NCBI GenBank assembly: GCA_036771375.1
Contig: DAIPHL010000015.1
Location: forward strand, 1-23,225
Length of the DNA: 23,225 nucleotides
Direction: 5' to 3'
DNA from: DAIPHL01 sp036771375
GTDB taxonomy: Bacteria; Synergistota; Synergistia; Synergistales; Synergistaceae
Part shown: one piece after another, positions 8,066-16,217 of the stretch
How positions within the stretch are numbered: the stretch's first letter is position 1
Layout of the letters: every line of letters starts with the position of its first letter
The notes under the pieces: model-generated
What the model was told of the DNA's origin: nothing
Databases searched by the model: none
Seen by the model: the letters and a program-made list of their open reading frames with translations, nothing else
Made by a program: the position numbers and the translations under genes

Positions 8066-8413
8066 ATGGAGATTGTCGAGAAACCCTGGGGACGCGAGGA
8101 GATCGTCGAGGTGAACGAACGGTACATGGTCAAGAAACTGACGATGTTCGCCGGGCACCGGTGCAGTTTGCAGTATCACAACTTCAAGCGGGAGACCATC
8201 TACGTCTTGAGCGGAAAACTTCTCATCCGCTTCGGCAAGGATGCGGACCGGCTCGAAAGCCGCGTGTTCGGAAGCGGCGAGTATATCACCCTCGAGCCGG
8301 GTGTCATTCATCGCATGGAGGCGCAGAGCGAGTCGGTCTATCTGGAGTCGAGCACGCCCGAGATGGACGATGTCGTCCGTCTGTCGGACGACTACGCGAG
8401 GCAGAGAGAATGA
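8066..8413 (+). CDS. Cupin, mannose-6-phosphate isomerase type II-like
   Basis: A 115-residue single cupin domain resembling the isomerase half of bifunctional ManC/type II phosphomannose isomerases. The KPWGREE opening (6-12), SLQYHNFKRETIYVLSG (34-50) and the LEPGVIHRMEA block (76-86) match the family. Likely metal ligands are Q36, H38, E43 and H82. AGGAG at 8051-8055 is 10 nt before ATG 8066. It overlaps the nucleotidyltransferase gene by 4 nt (ATGA). Stand-alone cupins of this type may interconvert ketose and aldose sugars or epimerise them. Here it could turn a keto-sugar into the aldose that is then activated, which is inference from neighbours. Confidence 0.82.
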   Translation: MEIVEKPWGREEIVEVNERYMVKKLTMFAGHRCSLQYHNFKRETIYVLSGKLLIRFGKDADRLESRVFGSGEYITLEPGVIHRMEAQSESVYLESSTPEMDDVVRLSDDYARQRE

Positions 8414-9984
8414 GCTTCGCGGTCCTGATACCGACGGCCGGGACGGGCTCGCGGCTGGGAGCCCTGACGCGTTATATCAACAAATCGCTGGTGTCCATCG
8501 ACAACCGACCGGCCATCTGCCACATCATCGAACGGTTCCCGGATGAAGCGGAGTTCGTCGTGGCCCTCGGGTACAGGGGAGATTTGGTCGAGGACTTCCT
8601 GCGTATGGCGTACCCCGGGAAGGCATTCCGCTTCGTTCGCGTATCGCCCTACGAGGGCGAGGGTTCGGGACTCGGCCTGAGCGTTTTGTGCTGCGAGGCG
8701 TATCTGCATCGGCCGTTCGTCTTCGTCTCCTGCGATACGCTGGTCAAAGAGGCGATCCCGGCGCCGGATCGCAACTGGATGGGATACGCGTTTCGCGAGG
8801 ACAATACGCCCTATCGAACGCTCGAGATGTCGCGCGGTGCGGTGTCGGAGATCTGCGAAAAGGGAGCCGGGGGCGCGAATGCGAGACCGTACATCGGCCT
8901 TGCGGGAATTTACGATCACGAAGCGTTTTGGGACGCGATGCGCCGGGGCGGGCGCGATGCGGTGGCCACGGGCGAGTCCTACGGGTTGCGAAACTTGCTG
9001 TCAAGAGGCGTTTCCGCGATCGAGTTCACCTGGTACGATACCGGAAATCTGGAGGAGCTCGCCACGACCCGGGAGGCGTACAAGAGGAAGGACGCCCCGA
9101 ATATCCTGGAGAAGGCGAACGAGGCGATCTGGTTTGTCGGTGACCGCGTCGTCAAGTTCTCGGACGACGAAAAATTCATAAAGGGAAGGATAAAAAGGGC
9201 CGGGCTCCTGGAGGGGTATGTCCCTGCGGTTACAGACAGCGCCTCGAAGCTCTATTCGTACCGTAAGGTCCCGGGACGTGTGCTCTCCGAAGCGGTGAAC
9301 ATCCCGGTCTTCGAGAGCCTGCTCGACGTATGCCGCTCGTTCTGGGCTCGACGAGACCCCAGCGGGGTCGATTTTCGGGCGGTTTGCAGGCGTTTCTATC
9401 GGGACAAGACCCTCGAGCGAGTGGCGCTGTTTTACAGGAATTTTGAAAGGAAGGACACGCCCACCGTGATCAACGGGGCGGAGGCGCCGCCCCTTGCGGA
9501 GCTGTTCGACCGGCTGGACTGGGGTTGGCTCTCGGACGGTCTTCCCGGACGATGCCACGGAGATTTTCATTTCGAAAACATCATTTACACGGCCGGGAGC
9601 GGGACGTTCACGTTCATCGACTGGCGCCAGGATTTCGGCGGGTTGCTGGAGGTCGGGGACATATACTACGACCTCGCCAAGCTGTTGCACGGCCTCATCG
9701 TCTGTCACGAGCTGATCGCGTTCGACAGGTATCGAGTCGAGTGGAGGGAGGACGGCGTGATCGACTTCGACCTGGACAGAAAGCACATCCTGGTCGAATG
9801 CGAGCGCCATTACCTCGGATGGCTCGCGCGGGAGGGATACGACGTCGGAAAGGTCCGCGTCCTCACGGCGCTCGTCTATCTCAACATCGCGGCGCTGCAC
9901 CACCACCCCTACGGGCTGATGCTGTACGCACTGGGCAAGGAGATGCTCTGGAACGAGCTGGAGGGAATCGGGACGAATGATTGA
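8410..9984 (+). CDS. Bifunctional sugar nucleotidyltransferase / APH-type kinase fusion
   Basis: A 524-residue two-domain protein. Residues 1-230 form a nucleotidyltransferase: the signature loop is IPTAGTGSRLGALTRYINKSL (7-27), the metal-binding aspartate is in FVFVSCDT (103-110), and the product-side motif is TWYDTGNLEEL (207-217). Residues about 235-524 form an aminoglycoside phosphotransferase/choline kinase-type kinase: the catalytic loop is HGDFHFEN (383-390) and the metal-binding FIDWRQDFGG is at 402-411. Such a pairing can phosphorylate a free sugar or small alcohol and then load it onto a nucleotide, in the manner of HldE and Fkp, although those use other kinase folds; LicA/LicC-type choline chemistry is the main alternative. 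The start is ATG 8410 inside the cupin stop (ATGA overlap); an in-frame upstream extension exists but is only the shadow of the cupin gene. It overlaps the next gene by 8 nt. Confidence 0.88.
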   Translation: MSFAVLIPTAGTGSRLGALTRYINKSLVSIDNRPAICHIIERFPDEAEFVVALGYRGDLVEDFLRMAYPGKAFRFVRVSPYEGEGSGLGLSVLCCEAYLHRPFVFVSCDTLVKEAIPAPDRNWMGYAFREDNTPYRTLEMSRGAVSEICEKGAGGANARPYIGLAGIYDHEAFWDAMRRGGRDAVATGESYGLRNLLSRGVSAIEFTWYDTGNLEELATTREAYKRKDAPNILEKANEAIWFVGDRVVKFSDDEKFIKGRIKRAGLLEGYVPAVTDSASKLYSYRKVPGRVLSEAVNIPVFESLLDVCRSFWARRDPSGVDFRAVCRRFYRDKTLERVALFYRNFERKDTPTVINGAEAPPLAELFDRLDWGWLSDGLPGRCHGDFHFENIIYTAGSGTFTFIDWRQDFGGLLEVGDIYYDLAKLLHGLIVCHELIAFDRYRVEWREDGVIDFDLDRKHILVECERHYLGWLAREGYDVGKVRVLTALVYLNIAALHHHPYGLMLYALGKEMLWNELEGIGTND

Positions 9985-11122
9985 AACGATCGAAAGAACA
10001 CGCTGTGCAGTCAATGGCGCGGCGGACCTGGAACACCTTTATACGTTCCGGGATTTCCCCGTCTTCATGGGGTGCGTCGACGGCCCGGCGGAGGAGGACT
10101 TGACGGCCGACATGGTGTGGGGCATCGGAAGGAGCTCCGGCATGGTCCAACTTCAAAAGCTCCTGCCGTTGGATGTGCTCTACCGGGATTCCCACGCCGC
10201 CGGTTCCGTCGGAGGACTCTGGGCGGAGCACCACAGGGCGTTCGCCTCTTTCATCATGAGATACGCGCCCCGCTCCGTCTTCGAGATCGGCGGCGGTCAC
10301 GGCATCCTGTCGCGGGAGTGCCGCGCGATCCGCTCCGTCGATTGGACGATTCTGGAGCCGAACCCGCCCAAGGAGCGTGAGCCGGACGGGCCGAGGTACA
10401 TCCGGGGTTTTTTCGACGAGAATTTCGTCCTCGACAGGCCGGTCGATGCGGTCGTCCACTCGCATCTTTTCGAGCATATCTACGATCCCAATGTCTTCGT
10501 GGAAAATCTGGGGCGTTTTCTGCGCGGCGGAGGGAAGATGTTCTTCTCGGTTCCAAACATGTCCGTGATGCTCGAGAGAAAGTACACGAACACGGTCAAT
10601 TTCGAGCACACCATTCTTCTCGCCGACGAATACGTGGCGTACCTGCTCGCCGAGCACGGTTTCGAGATCCTCGCGAAGGAGCGTTTCAAGGACGATCACA
10701 GCGTCTTCTACGCCTGTGCAGCCGGAAGGCCGCCGAGGCCGGCTGCGCTTCCGGCCGGGCTGTACGAGCGGAACAAAGGGCTTTTCATGGATTACGTCGA
10801 CTTCCATCTCGACTTGGTCCGTGGACTCAACGGGAGAATGCGCGCCACAAGACGTCCGGTGTACCTGTTTGGAGCGCACGTCTTCTCCCAGTACCTCTTC
10901 GCGTTCGGGCTCGAGACGGAGCGGATCGCCGCGGTCCTCGACAATGCGGAGACAAAGCAGGGAAAGAGGCTCTACGGAACGGACCTCTCGGTCCTCTCCC
11001 CGAAGATCCTCGCCCGGTGTCCAGACGAGCCGGTCGTGATCCTGAGGGCGGGCGTGTACAACGAGGAGATCAAAAGGGACATCCTGGACAACATCAACCC
11101 CCGGACGGAGTTCTGGACGTAA
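9977..11122 (+). CDS. SAM-dependent sugar methyltransferase, C-methyltransferase-like architecture
   Basis: A 381-residue protein in three parts like the sugar C-methyltransferases of the TylC3/Methyltransf_13-11-14 type. The N-terminal part (1-95) is the usual zinc-binding module in outline (GMVQLQKLLPLDVLYRDS), but only two cysteines (C10, C33) remain of the normal zinc-binding cluster. The SAM-binding core starts with VFEIGGGHGILSREC (101-115), followed by HSHLFEHIYDP. The C-terminal domain (about 285-381) is Rossmann-like, with VYLFGAHVFSQYLF and a VLDNAETKQGKRLYGT segment. It probably methylates a nucleotide-linked sugar or glycan; with the eroded zinc site, O-methylation is as likely as C-methylation. 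Overlap of 8 nt with the kinase/nucleotidyltransferase gene suggests that it acts on that product. Confidence 0.82.
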   Translation: MIETIERTRCAVNGAADLEHLYTFRDFPVFMGCVDGPAEEDLTADMVWGIGRSSGMVQLQKLLPLDVLYRDSHAAGSVGGLWAEHHRAFASFIMRYAPRSVFEIGGGHGILSRECRAIRSVDWTILEPNPPKEREPDGPRYIRGFFDENFVLDRPVDAVVHSHLFEHIYDPNVFVENLGRFLRGGGKMFFSVPNMSVMLERKYTNTVNFEHTILLADEYVAYLLAEHGFEILAKERFKDDHSVFYACAAGRPPRPAALPAGLYERNKGLFMDYVDFHLDLVRGLNGRMRATRRPVYLFGAHVFSQYLFAFGLETERIAAVLDNAETKQGKRLYGTDLSVLSPKILARCPDEPVVILRAGVYNEEIKRDILDNINPRTEFWT

Positions 11123-11139
11123 GGAGAAGTCCGAGGCGA

Positions 11140-12318
11140 ATGAGAGTCGTTTTCGTAAATCTGCACTGCAACGCGTTCCTGCTGCGTCCTCTCCGGTATT
11201 TTCTGACCGGAAGGCCCTCGACCTACAAACATCGTTTCTTTTTGCGGTACCTCATCGAGAACGAAAAGGAGTGGGCCGTCTACATCAATCGAAAGGGTTC
11301 GGTCTTCGGCCGCCTGCACGGAAGCAGGTTTTTCCCGCTCCTCTTCCGCCTGGAGTGTATGCTCTGCCTCGCTTTGAACGGAATCAACCCCTTCAGGGTC
11401 CGGATGTTCAGCGATCCGGAGAAATCGAAGGACTCCGACCTCGTCTTTGTCTACATCCACTATGTCGACGAGCTGGAGGGCTTGGACTCGCTGAAGGGGA
11501 AGAAGGTCGTGCACATGAACCATTTCTGTGCGGGAGAGGGGATCGAGCGCAACGCGGCGATTTTGTCCAAAGTCCGGTTCGATGCCTTCGCGTCCGAGAG
11601 CGACCTCTCCGAGAGGAGCGCTTTCTTCAGGGAGCATTTCGGATTTTTGAGGAAGCCGACGCTTCTTCTTCCGTATACGTACCAGGAGCGCTTTCGGAAC
11701 AGGACGCCGTTCGAGGAGCGAACGAATCGGGCGGTCGCGACGGGGTCGCTTTTGAAGGATGCGGGCCTTGGCTTGGAGCATTTTTTTCAAGGTAAGTGCC
11801 TGCATCCGATGCGGCTTGCGATCTTCGAGAACAGGGAGAGTTTGTCCGGTCTTCTCGATTCCCTGATCAGCGACTACCTCGAGGACGTGCCCAGGTGCGG
11901 GGCGAAAGGAGGCTGGTTCGGCCGGCTTCGTGGTTGGTACACGATGAACTTTGTCATGGGAAGGCAGAAGAGATACCGTTCGTTCGACATCGTCGCCAAG
12001 TACAACGAATACCGGATGAGCGTCGTCCCGGAGGAGGTGATCGGCCTGCCGGCCATCGGGTTTGTGGAGTCCATGGCCTGCGGCTGCGCGTACATCGGGC
12101 TGGATCACTCCATGTACCGTGATATCGGGCTCGTGCCCGGCACGCATTATATCGCCTACGACGGGACGCTGCCGGGACTGGCGGAGGCGATTCGCCTGTA
12201 TCGAAACAGGCCGGAGGCGCTGCGGAGGATCGCCGAGGAGGGCTGCCGCTTTGTCCGGGAACATTTCGATCCCAAAACCGTCGCGGCGCGCTTCTATAGT
12301 GGACTGACAGAGCTTTGA
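11140..12318 (+). CDS. GT-B fold glycosyltransferase
   Basis: A 392-residue protein that I read as a divergent glycosyltransferase of the family 1/4 kind. The N-terminal half begins MRVVFVNLHCNAFLLRPLRY and has few recognisable motifs. The C-terminal half shows the donor-binding pattern: SVVPEEVIGLPAIGFVESMACGCAYIGLD (295-322), with E297-E298 and E310 in positions like the E-x7-E motif, then a LAEAIRLYRNRPEALRRIAEEG helix and a C-terminal VREHFDP tail. No signal peptide is present. The chosen ATG 11140 has AGGAG at 11122-11126, somewhat far upstream (13 nt); an in-frame extension to 11017 only shadows the methyltransferase gene. Donor and acceptor unknown. Confidence 0.75.
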   Translation: MRVVFVNLHCNAFLLRPLRYFLTGRPSTYKHRFFLRYLIENEKEWAVYINRKGSVFGRLHGSRFFPLLFRLECMLCLALNGINPFRVRMFSDPEKSKDSDLVFVYIHYVDELEGLDSLKGKKVVHMNHFCAGEGIERNAAILSKVRFDAFASESDLSERSAFFREHFGFLRKPTLLLPYTYQERFRNRTPFEERTNRAVATGSLLKDAGLGLEHFFQGKCLHPMRLAIFENRESLSGLLDSLISDYLEDVPRCGAKGGWFGRLRGWYTMNFVMGRQKRYRSFDIVAKYNEYRMSVVPEEVIGLPAIGFVESMACGCAYIGLDHSMYRDIGLVPGTHYIAYDGTLPGLAEAIRLYRNRPEALRRIAEEGCRFVREHFDPKTVAARFYSGLTEL

Positions 12319-12364
12319 GACGCGGACGGCGTTTCACGTGCGTCCTGGAGGAGGGATTTCGTTC

Positions 12365-13219
12365 ATGTCCAGCCGTTCGGCATCGGAGGAGATCGGAAAG
12401 GGGGAGCGCTTCGCCTTCGGCTCGAACTGGGCCGGGTTTCTGAAGGTCCTGAACGAAGAGCAGATCGTCGAGGCGGAGGATTCCCTGAAGAAAATGCTCG
12501 GCACGGACTCGCTCGTCAGGAGGTCTTTTTTGGACGTCGGATCGGGCAGCGGGCTCTTCAGTCTCGCCGCCCGAAGGCTCGGGGCCAGTGTGCGCTCCTT
12601 CGACTTCGACGAGAGCTCCGTCGCCTGCGCGAACGAGCTGAAACGCCGCTACTTCGAAGGAGACCCGGACTGGGAGATAAGCGGGGGAAACGTATTGGAC
12701 ACGTCCTGGCTCACCGCTCTCGGAGAGTGGGATGTCGTCTACTCCTGGGGTGTGCTGCACCATACGGGCGATATGTGGCGGGCCCTTGAAAACGTCGTCC
12801 CGCTGGTCGCGCCGGGTGGCTCCCTCTTTCTCTCCATTTACAACGACCAGGGGCGGCGCAGCCGAATCTGGAGGTGGATAAAGAGGCGGTACTGCTCCGG
12901 AGGGAAGCTCGTCAAGTTCCTCCTGATCTGTCTTTGCTTCCCCGTGCTCTGGGGGCCTTTGCTGATTTTGGGGTTGATCAGACACGGCAACCCGTTCCAT
13001 TATTGGAACGGATATAAGAGGAAGCGCGGGATGTCCCCCATGCACGACCTGATCGACTGGGTAGGGGGATACCCCTTCGAGGTCGCTAAGCCGGAGGAGA
13101 TCTTCGATTTCTACCACGCAAGAGGTTTTGCGCTGCAAAAACTTTGCACATGTGGCGGCAGGCTTGGGTGCAATCAATTCGTGTTTGAAAGACCGCTCGA
13201 CGCGCGCGGTGCATCGTGA
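12365..13219 (+). CDS. Class I SAM-dependent methyltransferase with a membrane-like segment
   Basis: A 284-residue methyltransferase. Motif I is SFLDVGSGSGLFSLAARRLG (54-73), the acidic end of strand 2 is DFDESS (80-85), and YSWGVLHHTGDMWRALENV (126-144) is a hallmark of a group common in surface-polysaccharide loci. Residues about 184-205 (FLLICLCFPVLWGPLLILGLI region) are strongly hydrophobic and may anchor the enzyme in the membrane. Four cysteines or near neighbours in CTCGGRLGC (261-269) near the C-terminus could form a small metal site or be incidental. GGAGGAGGG at 12347-12355 is 9 nt before ATG 12365, fixing the start. Its TGA overlaps the next ATG by one base. Substrate unknown; probably a glycan intermediate. 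Confidence 0.82.
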   Translation: MSSRSASEEIGKGERFAFGSNWAGFLKVLNEEQIVEAEDSLKKMLGTDSLVRRSFLDVGSGSGLFSLAARRLGASVRSFDFDESSVACANELKRRYFEGDPDWEISGGNVLDTSWLTALGEWDVVYSWGVLHHTGDMWRALENVVPLVAPGGSLFLSIYNDQGRRSRIWRWIKRRYCSGGKLVKFLLICLCFPVLWGPLLILGLIRHGNPFHYWNGYKRKRGMSPMHDLIDWVGGYPFEVAKPEEIFDFYHARGFALQKLCTCGGRLGCNQFVFERPLDARGAS

Positions 13220-15057
13220 TGGGTAAGATCGCCGGTTGTCTCGACCTGTCGAACCGCCTTTCGAGAGAGGCGCTTTCGAGCCGTTGCGGGAGGATGCTGC
13301 CCGGCGCCCCCTGCAGGGTCGCCCTGCACGGCGTTGCCGCCGCCGCGTCCGAGGTCCTGCTCGCCTCGGAGGACTCGGGTCGCCTCCTCGCGTACGACGG
13401 AGAGATTTACAACCGGGACGAGCTCGCGAAGCGGCACGGCCTCGGCCCCCTTCGCGCCGATCACGAAGGGGAGAAGGACGCCCTGCTGCTCGAGTCGCTT
13501 CTGGAGAAACGGGCGCTGCGAGACGTTCTGAACGATCTCTCCGGCGCCTTTTCGATCGCCCTCTGGGAGCGGAGAGGTCTTCTCGCCCTCGCGATCGACC
13601 GCGTCGGTTTGAAGGGGCTCTATTACGGGCACGCCGACGGTTGCTTCTTCTTCGCCTCCGACCTCTCCTCGATCCGCGCCCATCCGTCTTTTTCCCAGGA
13701 GCTCGATCTCTCCGCCCTCGGAGTCTACTTTCGGCACAACTACATTCCGGCGCCTCACTCGGTGTACAAAAGCGTCAAAAAGATGGTGCCGGGGTCGGTG
13801 CTGCGCGTATCGACGGAGGGAGGAGGCCGGACGGAGGTCGAACGGATCTGGAATCCGGCGAAGGTCTTCGACATGGCGGTGTCGAACCGTTTCGATGGTA
13901 CCCTCTCCGACGCCGTCGACGAGCTGGACCGTCTGCTCACCGCGTCGGTCGAGGCACGCTTTCGCAGGGCGCCGGAGCCGGGGATCTTTTTATCGGGCGG
14001 GGTGGATTCCTCGCTTCTCGCGGCGATCGCCGCGAAGGTGGCGGGCAGGGCCGTCCGAACCTTCGCGATCGGCTTCGAAGAGGCGGCCTACGACGAAGCG
14101 CCGTACGCGGCGCAGGTGGCCCGGCACATCGGGACCGACCACGCGGAGCTCCGCGTGACGCCGGGGATGGCGATGGAGGTCTTGCCCCGAATTCCCGAGA
14201 TCTACGCGGAGCCCTTTGCGGATTCGTCCCAGATTCCGACGACCCTGCTCTGCCTCTTTGCCGCGAAGGACGTCGGAGCGGTTCTCACCGGAGACGGAGG
14301 GGACGAGATCTTCGGCGGATACCGAAACTATCGGATCGTCGCAGGGATAGACGAAAAACTTGCCGGCCTGCCGGCTCCGGTCCGCTCCGCCTCCGCCGGT
14401 GTCCTCTCGTTTCTGGCAAGAGCCGGATGGATGGGAAAGAAAAATTCGCGGCGGGCCGTAAAATTGTCTCAGCTTCTCGAGATAAGGGAGCCGGAGCTGC
14501 TCCATCGATGCATCACGTCCCTCTCCTACGAGAACGAGGACATCCTCCCCGCCTCCGAGGCCGACACCGTATTCACGGACCGCACGAGATGGCCGGAGGG
14601 AGGGACGCTGATGGAGCGCCTGATGTTCCTGGACTTCTGCATGTATCTGCCGGACGACGGGGTCGTGAAGATCCGCTCCGCGCTCGTGCATGCCGGCCTG
14701 GCGGGAAGGTCCCCGATTTCCGTCCCTGAGGTCGTGGCGTTTGCCTGGCGTCTTCCGCTCGAATACAAGATCGACGGCGAGATCGGAAAGAGGGTGTTGA
14801 AGGAGCTTCTCTACCGCTATGTCCCGAAGGATCTGGTCGACAGGCCGAAGAAGGGATTTGCTATGCCGCTCTCGCGCTGGTTGGGAGATCGTTTCGCCCC
14901 GTGGGCCGACGCGCTCTGGGAGGGGGCCGCAAAGCGGGTCGACGGGCTCTTTGGCGCCGGGTACCATCAACGCTTGAGAGCACACTACGAGAAAAGTAAC
15001 GACGAATCCCGCTGGGGGATTCTGCAGCTTTTGCAGTGGCTCGAACGATGGCGCTGA
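13219..15057 (+). CDS. Asparagine synthase-like amidotransferase lacking the N-terminal nucleophile
   Basis: A 612-residue AsnB-family protein. The C-terminal ATP-pyrophosphatase synthetase domain is intact: FLSGGVDSSLL (257-267), LTGDGGDEIFGGYRNYR (356-372) and GRSPISVPEVVAFAWRLP. The N-terminal half keeps the Ntn-type fold, including DGEIYNRDEL (60-69). The family opens Met-Cys-Gly-Ile-Ala-Gly, with Cys as glutamine-hydrolysing nucleophile; here it reads MGKIAGC, so the catalytic cysteine at position 2 is absent and the nearest cysteine is at position 7. The enzyme probably uses free ammonia, or another nucleophile, or has lost amidation. In glycan loci, AsnB homologues amidate sugar acids; a similar role is likely here. 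ATG 13219 overlaps the methyltransferase stop (TGATG); GTG 13216 is an alternative. Confidence 0.88.
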   Translation: MGKIAGCLDLSNRLSREALSSRCGRMLPGAPCRVALHGVAAAASEVLLASEDSGRLLAYDGEIYNRDELAKRHGLGPLRADHEGEKDALLLESLLEKRALRDVLNDLSGAFSIALWERRGLLALAIDRVGLKGLYYGHADGCFFFASDLSSIRAHPSFSQELDLSALGVYFRHNYIPAPHSVYKSVKKMVPGSVLRVSTEGGGRTEVERIWNPAKVFDMAVSNRFDGTLSDAVDELDRLLTASVEARFRRAPEPGIFLSGGVDSSLLAAIAAKVAGRAVRTFAIGFEEAAYDEAPYAAQVARHIGTDHAELRVTPGMAMEVLPRIPEIYAEPFADSSQIPTTLLCLFAAKDVGAVLTGDGGDEIFGGYRNYRIVAGIDEKLAGLPAPVRSASAGVLSFLARAGWMGKKNSRRAVKLSQLLEIREPELLHRCITSLSYENEDILPASEADTVFTDRTRWPEGGTLMERLMFLDFCMYLPDDGVVKIRSALVHAGLAGRSPISVPEVVAFAWRLPLEYKIDGEIGKRVLKELLYRYVPKDLVDRPKKGFAMPLSRWLGDRFAPWADALWEGAAKRVDGLFGAGYHQRLRAHYEKSNDESRWGILQLLQWLERWR

Positions 15058-16217
15058 GGCGCGGCGACGTCGCGGGGCCGCACGTCGCCCTCTGTCTTCC
15101 GAACCTCTGCGGAGGGGGCGCCGAGCGATCGACCGTGCAGATCGCGAACGGCCTCGCACGGCGCGGGTATCGGGTGGATCTGGTCGTGTTGCAGAGAAGA
15201 GGTCCCTACCTGAACGAGGTCGATCCGGCCGTTTCCGTCGTCGACCTCGGGGTCCCCCGGGCACGACATGCCGTCCGGCCGCTTGCCCGATATCTGAGGG
15301 AAGCCCGCCCCGAGCTTGCGATCTCCAACCTCCTCAATATCCCCCTGGTTCTCGCCGGAAAGCTCTCCGGCTCCGACGCGAGGACGATCCTGACGGAGCG
15401 CAGCCTCTTCTCATCGATCAGGAAGGACGCCCGGAAGATGGGCGAAGCGCTCTCCCTCGCGCTCGCCCGTTTCTTCTATCCTCTCTCCGACGTCGTGGTC
15501 TCCGTCTCCCGTGCGGGCGCGGACGACCTCGTCGCGCTCGGGCTCGTGCCGCGCGAGAAGGTCCGGGTGATCCACAATCCGGTGTTGACGGACTCCGTGG
15601 CGGTCCTGGCCCGGAGCCTTCCGTCCCATGAGTGGCTCGTCGACAAGAGGGCGCCGGTCGTCCTCGCGGCGGGGCGTCTTGCACCGGAGAAGAACTTCGA
15701 CCTGCTCCTGCGCGCGTTTCGGGCGCTCTCCGTCTCCCGCGCCGAGCCGGTCCGGTTGATCATACTCGGCGAAGGGAGCGAGCGGGACGAACTCGAGCGA
15801 CTCGCCCTGGAACTCGGCGTCTCCGACCGCGTCTCGATGCCTGGGTTTGTCGACAATCCCTACGCCTACATGTCGAGAGCGGACGCGTTCGTGCTCTGCT
15901 CGAGGTACGAAGGGTTGCCCGGTGTGCTCATCCAGGCCATGGCGTGCGGATTGACGCCGGTCGTGGCCGATTCTCCGGGGGGAAGCGCCGAAATTCTGGG
16001 CCCGTCGTTCGAGGCCCTTCTTGTCCCTCCGGACGACGAGCGTTCCCTCGCGAAGAGGATCGGCGAGGTCCTGGACGCCCCGGCGAACCCGGAATCGCTC
16101 CACGAGCGGGCGTCTTGTTTTTCCGAGCGGGCGTCCCTGGACGCGTGGGAAGCGCTCTTCTTCGAGCTGGGGTTCCCTTCCCCCTATGAAAGCAGTTCGT
16201 CGAAGAGCGCGCCGTAG
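15048..16217 (+). CDS. GT4-family glycosyltransferase (first paralogue)
   Basis: A 389-residue GT-B glycosyltransferase of the GT4 group. The acceptor half begins HVALCLPNLCGGGAERSTVQIA (12-33), the glycine-rich loop that opens this family. The donor half has LAAGRLAPEKNFDLLLRAF (206-224), IILGEGSERDEL (238-249) and EGLPGVLIQAMACG (288-301), the E-x7-E region with the glutamate replaced by Q at the seventh residue. It likely transfers a sugar to a growing oligosaccharide at the cytoplasmic membrane. ATG 15048 lies 10 nt inside the end of the asparagine synthase-like gene; GTG 15036 is an alternative start. It is the last gene of the plus-strand block and runs 34 bp into the end of the convergent paralogue. 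Confidence 0.92.
   Translation: MALRRGDVAGPHVALCLPNLCGGGAERSTVQIANGLARRGYRVDLVVLQRRGPYLNEVDPAVSVVDLGVPRARHAVRPLARYLREARPELAISNLLNIPLVLAGKLSGSDARTILTERSLFSSIRKDARKMGEALSLALARFFYPLSDVVVSVSRAGADDLVALGLVPREKVRVIHNPVLTDSVAVLARSLPSHEWLVDKRAPVVLAAGRLAPEKNFDLLLRAFRALSVSRAEPVRLIILGEGSERDELERLALELGVSDRVSMPGFVDNPYAYMSRADAFVLCSRYEGLPGVLIQAMACGLTPVVADSPGGSAEILGPSFEALLVPPDDERSLAKRIGEVLDAPANPESLHERASCFSERASLDAWEALFFELGFPSPYESSSSKSAP

Noticed and set aside
5912..8311. 799-codon open frame on the minus strand opposite the GatZ-like and GT-A genes
   Set aside because: The opposite strand encodes recognisable families with good starts and overlaps; the antisense reading shows no motif and spans several real gene boundaries.
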